A stretch of 64,000 bases of DNA from the NCBI RefSeq assembly GCF_000519205.1, contig NZ_JAFB01000043.1:16551-80550 (forward strand). Direction: 5' to 3'. Origin of the DNA: Amycolatopsis taiwanensis DSM 45107. Lineage in GTDB: Bacteria; Actinomycetota; Actinomycetes; Mycobacteriales; Pseudonocardiaceae. A program made the translations under genes and the position numbers. Shown here one piece after another: positions 41,144 to 49,525 of the stretch (position 1 is the stretch's first letter; every line of letters begins with the position of its first letter). The notes beneath the pieces were generated by a model. That model was not told the DNA's origin and searched no databases. It saw nothing but the letters and a program-made list of their open reading frames with translations.

Positions 41144-41343
41144 GAAGCCCCCTTGCCGTGACCGTGGACAACTACCGCTGCCACCGGTACGGCTTCTGCC
41201 AGGCGGAAGCGCCCGGCAACTTCGACCTCGCCGAGGACGGCCGGCTCGACTATGACCGCCGCCCACCGGCACCCGACCGCGATCGCGTGTTGATGGCCGC
41301 GCGATGCTGCCCGATGCAAGCCATTCATGTGGAGTCACGATGA
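41140..41343 (+). CDS. Single-cluster ferredoxin ([3Fe-4S]-type)
   Basis: A 67-residue ferredoxin. Cysteines C14 and C20 in YRCHRYGFCQAEAP and the C-C-P of ARCCPMQAI give the C-x5-C-x(n)-C-P pattern of [3Fe-4S] ferredoxins such as those serving P450s; the third position of the classic C-x2-x-x2-C motif is Tyr/Gly, so a [4Fe-4S] form is unlikely. ATGA overlaps link it to both neighbours. Confidence 0.88.
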   Translation: MRSPLAVTVDNYRCHRYGFCQAEAPGNFDLAEDGRLDYDRRPPAPDRDRVLMAARCCPMQAIHVESR

Positions 41344-42617
41344 CATGGCGGAGTGAGCACATCGCGGTGGTGGGCGCCGGTCTCGCCGGCCTGCGCGCGG
41401 CCGAACGCTTGCGGGAAAAGGGTTTCGCGGGCGAGCTGACCATCATCGGCGGCGAACATCATCTGCCCTACCACCGTCCGCCGCTGTCCAAACAGTTCCT
41501 CGCCGGCGAACTGGGCGCCCGCGACCTCGCGCTGCCCAGTTACGTCGACCTCGACGCGGACTGGCGTCTGGGCACCCCCGTCCAGCGCCTGAACCCGGCC
41601 GAACGGCTGCTGTACGTGCACGGCGAGCCGCCGCTGTCCTACGACGGTCTGGTCATCGCCACGGGTGTCCGGTCACGCACGCTCCCTGGGGCGCCGCATC
41701 GCCATCCGCGGGTGCACATGTTGCGCACCATCGACGACGCGGCCGCGCTGCAACGCTCTCTGGCCACTTCGGACGGTCCGTGCGTGATCGTCGGCGGCGG
41801 GTTCACCGCGTGCGAGCTCGCCTCGACCGTGCGCGAGCTCGGCCACGAGGTGATCCTGGTGTCCCGCTCCCGTGTTCTGCTGGGAAAGGCCCTCGGACCG
41901 CCGGTCGGGCGGGCGGTCGCGGACCTGCATCGCGACCACGGGGTGCAGGTCCATCTCGGCACCGAGGTGCGGAACTGGGTTCGGAACGAGTGGGGCATCG
42001 GTGTCCACCTGAACAACGGCAAGTTCATCGTCGCCGGTTGTGTCGTGCTCGCCGTGGGCGGCGTGCCCGAGACCGACTGGCTCTACGGCTCGGGCGTCGA
42101 CATCTCCGACGGAGTGCTGTGCGGGCCGACGTGTCACGTGGCCGGCATACCGGACGTGGTCGCCGCCGGTGACGTGGCGCGCTGGCCCAACCGCCGCTTC
42201 GGTCCCACGCCGCGACGGGTCGAACACTGGCTCAACGCGGTCGAAATGGGTCGTGCGGCGGCGGAAAGCCTGCTCGCCGGCCGGGCGGCAGCCAGCCCGT
42301 TCCAGCCGATGCCACGGTTCTGGTCCGAACAGTACGGGGTGCGGTTCCAGGCGGCGGGCGTGCCGACTCTCGGGCGGCGCATGGCCCGTCTCTCCGGGGA
42401 CGCCCGCACCGGTCCGGGCGTCATCGGCTACCTCGCGCGGGACACGCTGGTCGGCGTGCTGGGCCGCGAAAGCCCGCGGGCGATGCTGCGCTGGACGGAA
42501 CGGCTGGCCACCTCGACGGTTCCGGTGGACGCCCATGCCCAGCAGCGGGCAAAACCGCGTGCCCAGGCCCCGCGCCCCGGCCGGCGCGAGTGGACCGAGG
42601 CCCGGTTCAGCGCCTGA
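41340..42617 (+). CDS. NAD(P)H:ferredoxin reductase, rhodocoxin-reductase type
   Basis: A 425-residue FAD/NAD(P) oxidoreductase. FAD site VVGAGLAGLRAAERLREKG, second dinucleotide site CVIVGGGFTACELASTVREL, and the FAD tail VVAAGDVARWPN, followed by the H-W-x-N-A segment VEHWLNAVEMGRAAAESLL. The polar, Arg-rich C-terminal 30 residues are extra. It would reduce the preceding ferredoxin. No P450 gene is in the window. Coupled by a 4-bp overlap. Confidence 0.9.
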   Translation: MTWRSEHIAVVGAGLAGLRAAERLREKGFAGELTIIGGEHHLPYHRPPLSKQFLAGELGARDLALPSYVDLDADWRLGTPVQRLNPAERLLYVHGEPPLSYDGLVIATGVRSRTLPGAPHRHPRVHMLRTIDDAAALQRSLATSDGPCVIVGGGFTACELASTVRELGHEVILVSRSRVLLGKALGPPVGRAVADLHRDHGVQVHLGTEVRNWVRNEWGIGVHLNNGKFIVAGCVVLAVGGVPETDWLYGSGVDISDGVLCGPTCHVAGIPDVVAAGDVARWPNRRFGPTPRRVEHWLNAVEMGRAAAESLLAGRAAASPFQPMPRFWSEQYGVRFQAAGVPTLGRRMARLSGDARTGPGVIGYLARDTLVGVLGRESPRAMLRWTERLATSTVPVDAHAQQRAKPRAQAPRPGRREWTEARFSA

Positions 42618-42783
42618 TCTCGCATACCGACCACACTTGTGGTTGACAATTTTTCCACGCCCGCGTGGTGACGCTACGATGATTTTGCGGCCCCGCGGAC
42701 CGGGACCCCGCCCGCAGGCCGTCCAACCAGCCGGAACCGAGACCGGCGCGATTCCACTGTGGACGAGCCATAACCGTTGCGGC

Positions 42784-42824
42784 GGTGGGGGTTCACGGCC
42801 CGCGCGCCGGGCCGCGAACCCCCA
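42784..42824. terminator. Hairpin terminator between the reductase and htpG
   Basis: GTGGGGGTTC (42784-42793) pairs with GAACCCCCAC (42815-42824) and, after one mismatch, CGGCCCG pairs with CGGGCCG around a CGCGC loop: a 17-bp stem. It separates convergent genes. The remaining 160 bp hold no supported gene. Confidence 0.8.
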
Positions 42825-42840
42825 CGGCTAGTCCAGCCTG

Positions 42841-44721
42841 CTACAGGGCCCGCTGCAGGTGACCGCTGAGCAGCCGGGTGAACCGGGCCGGGTCGTCCAG
42901 CTCGCCCCCCTCGGCGAGCAGGGCCATGCCGTAGATCAGCTCGGCCGTTTCCGCCAGCCCGGTGTCGTCCTTGCGTTCGCGGTGGGCGTCGCGCAACCCG
43001 GTCACCAGCGGATGCGTCGGGTTGAGCTCCAGAATCCGCTTGATGGCGGGCAGATCCTGGCCCATCGCCCGGTACATCTTCTCCATCATCGGGCTCAGCT
43101 CGTGAGTGTCGCCGACGATACAGGCCGGTGAGGTGGTCAGCCGGGAGGACAGCCGGACCTCCTTGACGCCCTCACCCAGCGTCTCCGTCAGCCAGGACAG
43201 CAGCTCGGCGAAGTCCTCCTGGCGCGCCTGCGTCTCCTTCTTCTCGTCCTCGGTATCGAGGTCGACCTCGCCCTTGGCGATCGACTGGAACTTCTTGCCG
43301 CCGAACCCGGCAACGGCGTCCACCCACATCTCGTCGATCGGGTCGGTGAGCACCAGCACCTCGAACCCCTTGGCCCGGAACGCTTCCAAATGTGGCGAGT
43401 TCTCGATCCTGGTGCGGGACTCCCCCGTCATGTAGTAGATGTGCTCCTGACCCTCCTTCATCCGCTCCACGTACTGCGCGAGCGTGGTGGGCTTTTCCGG
43501 ATCATGGGTCGAATCGAACGAAGCGATGTCGAGAATGGCGTCGCGGTTGTCGAAGTCGTCGAGCAGACCCTCCTTGACCGCGCGCCCGAACTCGCGCCAG
43601 AACGTCGCGTAGTCGTCCGGCTTCTCGGTCATCATGGACTTGACCGTGGACAGGATCTTCTTCACCAGGCGGCGGCGCATCAGCTGGATGTGCCGGTCCT
43701 GCTGCAGGATCTCGCGCGACACGTTCAACGACAGATCCTGCGCGTCGACCACACCCTTGACGAAACGCAGGTACTCCGGCATCAGCTCTTCGCAGTCGTC
43801 CATGACGAACACGCGCTTGACGTAGAGCTGTACGCCTCGCTTCCGTTCCCGCATGAACAGGTCCAGCGGCGCGCGGGACGGAAGGAACAGCAGCGCCTGG
43901 TACTCGAATGTTCCCTCGGCCCGCAGGCGGATGGTCTCCAGCGGGGCGTTCCAGTCGTGGCTGAGGTGCCGGTAGAACTCGGTGTACTCGTCTTCGGTGA
44001 CCTCACTGGCCGGGCGGGCCCACAACGCCTTGCGCGAGTTGATCGTCTCCGGCTCGCCGCCGTCCTCCGGGACCACGCGGACCGGCCAGGTGATGAAGTC
44101 CGAGTACCGCTTGATGATCTCGACCAGCTTCTCCCGCGCGGTGTAGTCGTGCAGGTGCTCCTCCGGATCGGCCGGCTTGAGGTGCAGGGTCACCGCGGTG
44201 CCCTGCGGGGCGTCGGAGACCGGCTCGATCGTGTAGGTGCTCTCCCCGCTGGACTCCCAGCGCACACCCTCGGCCGATCCCGCCCGCCGCGTCACGAGCG
44301 TGACCTTGTCGGCGACCATGAAGCTCGAGTAGAAGCCGATGCCGAACCGCCCGATGAGCTCCTGGGAACCGGCGGCGTCCTGCGCCTCCTTCAGCTTGCG
44401 CAGGAACTCCGCGGTCCCCGACTTGGCGATCGTGCCGATCAGGCCGACGACCTCGTCTCGGGCCATGCCGATCCCGTTGTCGCGCACGGTGAGGGTGCGC
44501 TTGTCCTTGTCGACCTCGATGTCGACGTGCAGATCGCTGGTGTCGGCAGCCAGTTCCTTGTCCCGGAACGCCTCCAGCCTCAGCTTGTCCAACGCGTCGG
44601 AGGCATTGGACACCAGCTCCCGCAGGAAGGTGTCCTTGTTGGAGTAGATCGAGTGGATCACCAACTGCAGCAGCTGACGTGCCTCGGACTGGAACTGAAG
44701 CGTCTCCACGTGGGCGGTCAC
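42841..44721 (-). CDS. htpG: Molecular chaperone HtpG (Hsp90)
   Basis: A 626-residue Hsp90. The GHKL ATPase domain has [39 protein letters not shown] and [18 protein letters not shown]. The middle domain has the catalytic-arginine region [18 protein letters not shown], and the C-terminal dimerisation domain ends in SGHLQRAL. The length is as expected. It stabilises client proteins in the cytosol. It lies beside other heat-shock genes (hsp20, J-domain). Confidence 0.97.
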
Positions 44722-44814
44722 CCGTCTTCCTTTCGGTGTTGTTCGGTTTGCACAGGTATTCGGCCCGATTGCGCCGGCGGGAAATCGTATCCGGCGCCGC
44801 GCGGCGCGGACTCC

Positions 44815-45138
44815 CTAGTGGTCGCCGTCGTGCTGGTCAAGTTGCCGCCGCAGGGCGACGATCTCGTTCTCGGCGGTGGCGAGGCGGTCCTGCAGGCCGA
44901 CGATTCGGGCGGCCGCGGCGAGGGTGTGCACCTCGTCGAGCTGGGCCCGAAGCCGCACCACCAAGGCCATCTGCCGCCGTGAGTAGCGGCGGTGCCCGCC
45001 GTCCGAGCGCTCCGGCCGAACCACGTCGGCGGCGTCGAGGCTGCGCAGGAATGCCTCCTGGACACCGAGCATCCGAGCGGCCTGCCCGGTGGTGAACGCC
45101 GGGTAGTCCTCGTCGTCGAGCCTCCCCAGATCAGTCAC
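44815..45138 (-). CDS. MerR-family regulator, HspR-like
   Basis: A 107-residue protein beginning VTDLGRLDDEDYPAFTTGQAARMLG, with the MerR winged helix (about 12-60: FLRSLDAADVVRPERSDGGHRRYS) and a coiled coil (about 65-100). AGGAG is 4 bases before the GTG at 45138. Regulators of this type sit beside hsp20 genes in actinomycetes. The direct repeats in the shared gap with hsp20 are its likely binding sites. Whether it is a heat-shock repressor or an activator is inferred only. Confidence 0.82.
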   Translation of the reverse strand: MTDLGRLDDEDYPAFTTGQAARMLGVQEAFLRSLDAADVVRPERSDGGHRRYSRRQMALVVRLRAQLDEVHTLAAAARIVGLQDRLATAENEIVALRRQLDQHDGDH

Positions 45139-45177
45139 AACACTCCTCGAAACGTCCAACCCCACCAGCCAACCAGA

Positions 45178-45218
45178 CAATCTACCGTCGAGACTGGTGG
45201 CAATCTACAGTCAAGACT
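45178..45218. promoter_or_regulatory. Two 18-bp direct repeats, probable MerR-like binding sites at hsp20
   Basis: CAATCTACCGTCGAGACT (45178-45195) and CAATCTACAGTCAAGACT (45201-45218) differ at two positions and are 23 bp apart (about two helical turns). They lie between the MerR-like gene and hsp20. TATAAA/TATAG stretches follow at 45219-45234 and could hold a -10 for hsp20. Confidence 0.6.
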
Positions 45219-45356
45219 ATAAAATTCGGTATAGCCCACGGCCTGCCGTCGGTGGCTCTTCCCGACGGGTACAGGGCCGGGACCAACGGGTACCCCATGG
45301 AGGTCCGCCGCCCAGCCGGGGTGGCGACAGCACGAAAGGAGAAAGGGGCAGTGGCG

Positions 45357-45788
45357 ATGTTGATGCGTACCGATCCGTTCCGGGAACTCGACCGCCTGAC
45401 CCAGCAGTTCTTCGGCGCCACCGGCACGCCAACCCGGCCGGCTGTGATGCCGATGGACGCCTACCGGTCCGGCGAGGAGTTCGTGGTCCACTTCGACCTG
45501 CCCGGCGTGTCGCCGGACTCGATCGACCTGGATGTTGAGCGCAACGTGCTCACCGTCAAGGCCGAACGCAGCCCCGAGTACGGCGAAGGCGCCGACGTAC
45601 AGGTGGCCGAACGCCCGCGAGGGGTGTTCTCGCGGCAACTGTTCCTCGGCGAAAGCCTGGACGCCGAGCACATCAAGGCTTCCTACGACGCCGGGGTGCT
45701 CACCGTCCGGATCCCGATCGCCGAACAGGCCAAGCCCCGCCGCATCGCCATCCAGGGCGGTGGCGAAGCGAAGCAGATCAACCCGTGA
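45357..45788 (+). CDS. hsp20: Hsp20/alpha-crystallin small heat-shock protein
   Basis: A 143-residue holdase. N-terminus MLMRTDPFRELDRLTQQFFG, then the alpha-crystallin domain (about 33-130) with FVVHFDLPGVSPDSIDLDVE, LTVKAERSPEY and the GVLTVRIPI motif. GTG 45351 two codons earlier is an alternative start, after AAGGAGAAAGGGG. The promoter region contains the direct repeats described for the MerR-like gene. Confidence 0.93.
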   Translation: MLMRTDPFRELDRLTQQFFGATGTPTRPAVMPMDAYRSGEEFVVHFDLPGVSPDSIDLDVERNVLTVKAERSPEYGEGADVQVAERPRGVFSRQLFLGESLDAEHIKASYDAGVLTVRIPIAEQAKPRRIAIQGGGEAKQINP

Positions 45789-45908
45789 CCGCAGCGGAAG
45801 CAATCGACAGCCCGGCCCTGCGGCAGGAGGGCGTGGTATCCCCGGCGGCGGGGCCGAGCCCTTGCTTCCGGCCGGGCGGTTCCCAGGTCGACTCCCGAAG
45901 GTTTCCCG

Positions 45909-46232
45909 ATGAGCGCGCGCCGGTCCTCCCCGCCGCCTGATCCCCACGCCGTCCTCGGCGTCAGCCCGGACGCCGGCCAGGCCGAGGTCACCGCGGCGTA
46001 CCGGCGGGCGGTGCGCGCCTGCCACCCCGACACCGAACGGCCGGACCCCGAACGACTCGCCGCCGTGATCGCCGCATACTGGGCGCTCCGCGAACCCGAG
46101 GACGCCGAACCCGCGGCCGGGGACCGGCCGTCCACCGGCACCCCCATTCCGGTCCGGATCCACCGGCAAGGCCCGGCCCGCCGGCCGGACCTGCGCGCCG
46201 GACCAGTGCGCTACCACGGTCGGCGCCCATAG
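45909..46232 (+). CDS. Small J-domain protein
   Basis: A 107-residue protein, nearly all J-domain: PHAVLGVSPDAGQAEVTAAY, then H-P-D at 39-41 in RACHPDTERPDP and IAAYWALREP. There is no Gly/Phe or zinc domain, so it would stimulate an Hsp70 as a minimal co-chaperone. It is 120 bp downstream of hsp20 on the same strand and may be coexpressed. Confidence 0.82.
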   Translation: MSARRSSPPPDPHAVLGVSPDAGQAEVTAAYRRAVRACHPDTERPDPERLAAVIAAYWALREPEDAEPAAGDRPSTGTPIPVRIHRQGPARRPDLRAGPVRYHGRRP

Positions 46233-46326
46233 CCCCACTCGGCGCTGTGGCCAGAGTCGATGCCGGTTGTCCGGACACGCCCCCGGAGTACCTTCCGGAT
46301 CACTACGCCATACCGGAGGAGGACTC

Positions 46327-47178
46327 ATGGACATAGGCATCGGCCTGCCGGCCCTGCGGCCCGACCCGGAGCTGTCGATCACGGCCTGGGCCCGGCGCGC
46401 CGAGGAGCGCGGCTTCGCCAGCCTCGGCACCATCGACCGCCTCGTCTACGACAACTATGAGCCGTTCACCGCGCTGGCCGTCGCGGCCGGAGCGACCTCC
46501 CGCATCCGGCTGACCAGCGGCATCCTGCTGGCTCCCCTGCGCGCCGACCACGCGCTGTTCGCCAAGTCCGTCGCCACCCTGGACCGGCTCAGCGGCGGCC
46601 GGCTCACCCTGGGGCTGGCCCCCGGCGGCCGGGAGGACGACTACACCGTCGGCGGTGTCGACTTCCGGCGCCGCGGGAAGCTGCTCGACGCCCTGCTGGA
46701 GCGGGCCGTTCAGCAATGGGAGCACCCCGATGACGGCGTCGGCCCGGCACCCGCCACACGCGGTGGCCCGCCACTGCTCTTCGGTGGCAACAGCGAGGCC
46801 GCCCTGCGCCGCATGACCGTTCACGGTGTCGGCTGGGTGGGCGGCGCCTCCGGTGTGGCGGACTTCCGCGCCTTCCTCCCGACAGTCAGGCAGGCGTGGC
46901 AGAACGCGGGCAGGGCGGGGGAACCACGGCTGTTGGGCACCGCGAACTTCGCGTTGGGGCCGGACGCCGAGCAGCGCATCCGCGACCGCATTCTGCACTA
47001 CTACGCCTTCGCCGGCGAGTACGCGCAGCGCAGCCTGACCGCCGGCCTCATCACGCCCGACCAGGTGGCCCGCGAGGTCGCCGCCTACGCCGAAGCAGGC
47101 TGCGACGAACTCCTCCTCATGCCCAACGGCGGCGGACTGGAGCAAGTGGACCTGCTCGCCGATGCCATAGGGCTGTAG
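46327..47178 (+). CDS. LLM-class flavin-dependent oxidoreductase
   Basis: A 283-residue luciferase-like protein: MDIGIGLPALRPDPELSITA, GFASLGTIDRLVYDNYEPF, RLTSGILLAPLRADHALFAK and TLDRLSGGRLTLGLAPGG. It is shorter than F420-dependent family members and likely FMN-linked; the substrate is unknown. GGAGGAGG lies 8 bases before the ATG. It converges with the threonyl-tRNA synthetase paralogue (13-bp gap). Confidence 0.87.
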   Translation: MDIGIGLPALRPDPELSITAWARRAEERGFASLGTIDRLVYDNYEPFTALAVAAGATSRIRLTSGILLAPLRADHALFAKSVATLDRLSGGRLTLGLAPGGREDDYTVGGVDFRRRGKLLDALLERAVQQWEHPDDGVGPAPATRGGPPLLFGGNSEAALRRMTVHGVGWVGGASGVADFRAFLPTVRQAWQNAGRAGEPRLLGTANFALGPDAEQRIRDRILHYYAFAGEYAQRSLTAGLITPDQVAREVAAYAEAGCDELLLMPNGGGLEQVDLLADAIGL

Positions 47179-47191
47179 CCGGGCGCGCCTG

Positions 47192-48412
47192 TCAGGAGCC
47201 GTTCCACAGGCTGGGGCTGCGGGCATCGACGAGAGCAGCGATGCGGGCCAGCGCCTCGGCCTGCGGCAGGGGTTCGAGCCGCCGCCCGTCACGCAGGCGT
47301 ACCGAGACCTGCCCACCCGCGGCCTCCCGGGCGCCGATGACGAGTTGGTACGGCACCAGTCTCCCCGCACGGATACGGGCGCCCAGACTGCCGCGCTCCG
47401 GACCGGCGAGCTCCGCTCGTAGCCCCAACTCGGCGCACCGCCGTTCCACGTCAATCGCCTGCGGCAGCTCGGCATCGGAGACCGGGAGCACGAGCACCTG
47501 GGTGGGCGCGAGCCACGCCGGGAAGGCTCCACCGTGCTGCTCGATCAGCTGCGCGATCGCCCGGTCCACGCTGCCGATGACGCTGCGGTGGACCATCACC
47601 GGCCGATGCCGGCCGCCGTCGGGCCCGACGTAGCGAAGATCGAACCGCTCCGGCTGGTAGAAGTCGACCTGCACGGTGGACAGGGTCGATTCGCGGCCCG
47701 CGCTGTCGGCGACCTGGACGTCGATCTTCGGGCCGTAGAACGCCGCCTCCCCTTCGACCGCGTCATACGCCAGGCCCGCTTGGTCGAGAACCTCGTTCAG
47801 CACGGCCGAGGCTCGCCGCCACAGCTGGGGATCGTCGACGTACTTCCCGCCTTTTCCTGGCAGGGAAAGCCGGTACCGGGACGGGCTGATACCGAGGGCG
47901 GCATAGGCGCGGCCGATCAACTCCAGCGCCGCCCGCGCCTCGTCGGCGACCTGCGCCACGGTACAGAAGATGTGCGCGTCGTTGAGCTGGATCGCGCGCA
48001 CCCGGCTCAACCCGCCGAGCACCCCCGAGGGTTCCGCCCGGTACATGCCGCCCAACTCCGCGATGCGCAACGGAAGTTCGCGGTAGCTGCGCTCCCGGGA
48101 ACGGTAGATCACCGCGTGGTGCGGGCACAGGCTCGGCCGCAGCACGACCTGCTCGCCACCGAGATCCATGGGCGGGAACATGTCGTCGCGGTAATGCGAC
48201 CAGTGCCCGGAGATCTCGTACAGCGCCCGTTTTCCCAGCACCGGCGAATAGACGTGCCGGTAGCCGGCCCTCCGCTCCGCATCCCGGATGTACTCCTCCA
48301 GGCAGTGCCGCACGACCGCTCCGTCAGGCAGCCAGTACGGCAACCCCGCACCGATCAACGGGTCACTGCCGAACAGGTTCAGCTCGCGGCCGAGCTTGCG
48401 ATGGTCCCGCAT
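47192..48412 (-). CDS. thrS2: Threonyl-tRNA synthetase paralogue lacking TGS and editing domains
   Basis: A 406-residue class II synthetase, against about 640-690 for full ThrRS. Only the catalytic core (about 1-300) and the anticodon-binding domain (about 305-400) are present. Zinc ligands that select threonine are kept: C96 in PSLCPHHAVIY, H147 in NDAHIFC and H275 in VMVHRSVIG. Motif 2 is ELGGMYRAEPSGV and motif 3 is GSVDRAIAQLIEQ. It should charge tRNA-Thr but cannot clear Ser-tRNA. Such second copies can give resistance to ThrRS inhibitors or respond to starvation. The start ATG (48412) lies after a leader with a Thr-rich peptide and terminator, which suggests attenuation control. The symbol is descriptive. 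Confidence 0.9.
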   Translation of the reverse strand: MRDHRKLGRELNLFGSDPLIGAGLPYWLPDGAVVRHCLEEYIRDAERRAGYRHVYSPVLGKRALYEISGHWSHYRDDMFPPMDLGGEQVVLRPSLCPHHAVIYRSRERSYRELPLRIAELGGMYRAEPSGVLGGLSRVRAIQLNDAHIFCTVAQVADEARAALELIGRAYAALGISPSRYRLSLPGKGGKYVDDPQLWRRASAVLNEVLDQAGLAYDAVEGEAAFYGPKIDVQVADSAGRESTLSTVQVDFYQPERFDLRYVGPDGGRHRPVMVHRSVIGSVDRAIAQLIEQHGGAFPAWLAPTQVLVLPVSDAELPQAIDVERRCAELGLRAELAGPERGSLGARIRAGRLVPYQLVIGAREAAGGQVSVRLRDGRRLEPLPQAEALARIAALVDARSPSLWNGS

Positions 48413-48451
48413 CGTAGCCTCCACTATGGACAGTGGGGCGGGCGACCATGG

Positions 48452-48483
48452 CGAAAGCCCGGGGCACCGGCCCCGGGCTTTCG
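48452..48483 (-). terminator. Attenuator hairpin in the leader of the ThrRS paralogue
   Basis: CGAAAGCCCGGGG (RNA 5' arm, 48483-48471) and CCCCGGGCTTTCG (48464-48452) are perfect 13-bp arms with a 6-base loop. There is no T-run, as is common in actinomycete terminators. The upstream RNA segment GUCCCGG (48509-48503) can pair with CCGGGGC inside the 5' arm (one G-U), forming a competing antiterminator. Confidence 0.75.
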
Positions 48484-48494
48484 GACAAAGACGA

Positions 48495-48545
48495 TCAGCG
48501 CGCCGGGACGGTCTCCGGCGTCGTCGTGGATCCAGCGCGCTGCAT
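48495..48545 (-). CDS. Threonine leader peptide of the ThrRS paralogue
   Basis: A 16-codon reading frame: MQRAGSTTTPETVPAR, stop. Four of 16 codons are Thr, three of them consecutive (ACG ACG ACG). AAGG lies 8 bases before the ATG. The codon region starts with CAGCGCGC and ends with GCGCGCTG, perfect complements that can form a hairpin spanning the Thr codons. The stop is 11 bases before the attenuator hairpin. Stalling at Thr codons under low charged tRNA-Thr would expose the antiterminator and let thrS2 be transcribed. Confidence 0.75.
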   Translation of the reverse strand: MQRAGSTTTPETVPAR

Positions 48546-48589
48546 GTCAGTGACCTTAGCAGGACGGCCGGCCTCCCCGCGCCCGGTTT

Positions 48590-49243
48590 TCAGCGCCCGT
48601 CGATGCTCCATCGCCCGGCCGAGGTGACCTGCACGAGCGCCGGTCCGGCCAGCGGGACCGTGCCGTGATAGACGCCGATCTCGTTGACCACCAGATCAAC
48701 CGGCTCGTCGGCCGCGGTGGCGACCTCGACGATGACGTTGCCGTGGCCCTCGTGGGTGATCGTGGCCTCGGTGATCTCCTCCGAGAGGTACACGACGGCA
48801 TCACCGGCGCCGGACGCTTCGCTTCCCGACGGAGGCAGCGCGTCGAGGTCGGTGATGGTCAACCGCCACGGCCCGGCCGCGGTGATCAGGAAGGCCCTGG
48901 TACGAGTGTCCTCGTGGATGTTGATCCAGCGAGAACCCCGGTACGAGCCGATCGCGTTGACCAGAACCGGCTCGTTGCCGTCGGTCTCGACGGCGACGTT
49001 GCCGCCCGGCACGCGGCATTCGAAGGTGACGATCCCCGGCCGTGCCGGCCAGTCGGTGACCACCACGTCGTTGCCCGCCCCCGCATACGACTCGGCAAAC
49101 CGCAGGTGCAGCGAGCTGGGACGCCAGGGATGACGTGCCGGGCGAGGCAGGGAGAAGTAAGGCTGGATTATCGATGATCTCGCCGAGATGTGCGCAGCCG
49201 CCTTCACCTGCGGCCGATGAGGTGGCTGGGCATTGACGGTCAC
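48590..49243 (-). CDS. Unknown protein with two beta-sandwich-like repeats
   Basis: A 217-residue protein, no signal peptide, not assigned to a family. Two halves look alike: NVAVETDGNEPVLVNAIGSY ending in AAGPWRLTI, and NVIVEVATAADEPVDLVVNE ending in SAGRWSIDG, each with a long beta-rich pattern and a final G-x-W-x-I. This suggests an internal duplication of a binding domain. The GTG at 49243 follows GGAG by 8 bases. It is transcribed toward the ThrRS leader, 44 bp upstream of it. Confidence 0.65.
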   Translation of the reverse strand: MTVNAQPPHRPQVKAAAHISARSSIIQPYFSLPRPARHPWRPSSLHLRFAESYAGAGNDVVVTDWPARPGIVTFECRVPGGNVAVETDGNEPVLVNAIGSYRGSRWINIHEDTRTRAFLITAAGPWRLTITDLDALPPSGSEASGAGDAVVYLSEEITEATITHEGHGNVIVEVATAADEPVDLVVNEIGVYHGTVPLAGPALVQVTSAGRWSIDGR

Positions 49244-49369
49244 GAGCAAGTCTCCTCGATGTCGGACTCGTTTGCGGTCCAACCACGCAGGGTGCACCGA
49301 GGCCTGGTGTCCAGGCGAGGGCCGAACGTCCCTGAAATTCGGGACCGATCTGCCCGGGTTCTGTGCTTC

Positions 49370-49406
49370 TTTTGCGTGGCGACGTTCGTAGAGGCGCCAC
49401 GCAAAA
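49370..49406. promoter_or_regulatory. Perfect 12-bp inverted repeat between divergent genes
   Basis: TTTTGCGTGGCG (49370-49381) and CGCCACGCAAAA (49395-49406) with a 13-base spacer, in the 282-bp gap between the duplicated-domain gene and the ligase gene. As neither neighbour ends here, an operator is more likely than a terminator. A smaller repeat, GTCCC-N8-GGGAC, lies at 49329-49346. Confidence 0.55.
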
Positions 49407-49525
49407 CGGGTGCCGTATAGGTCGTTATACACTTTACGTTTCGCCCGGACCTGACGAGTTAGGCTGGGCGAACACCGCATGCGTCGCTATTGGACACCGC
49501 CTGACCGGCGGTAACGGAGGTCGAC

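Noticed and set aside
43390..44982. A 530-codon plus-strand frame opposite htpG
   Set aside because: Complement of a fully conserved Hsp90 gene; no recognisable domain and typical antisense composition.
48452..48483. Hairpin considered as an ordinary terminator of the gene at 48590
   Set aside because: It is more than 100 bp past that stop and directly follows the Thr leader peptide; the attenuator reading explains it better, though both roles are possible.
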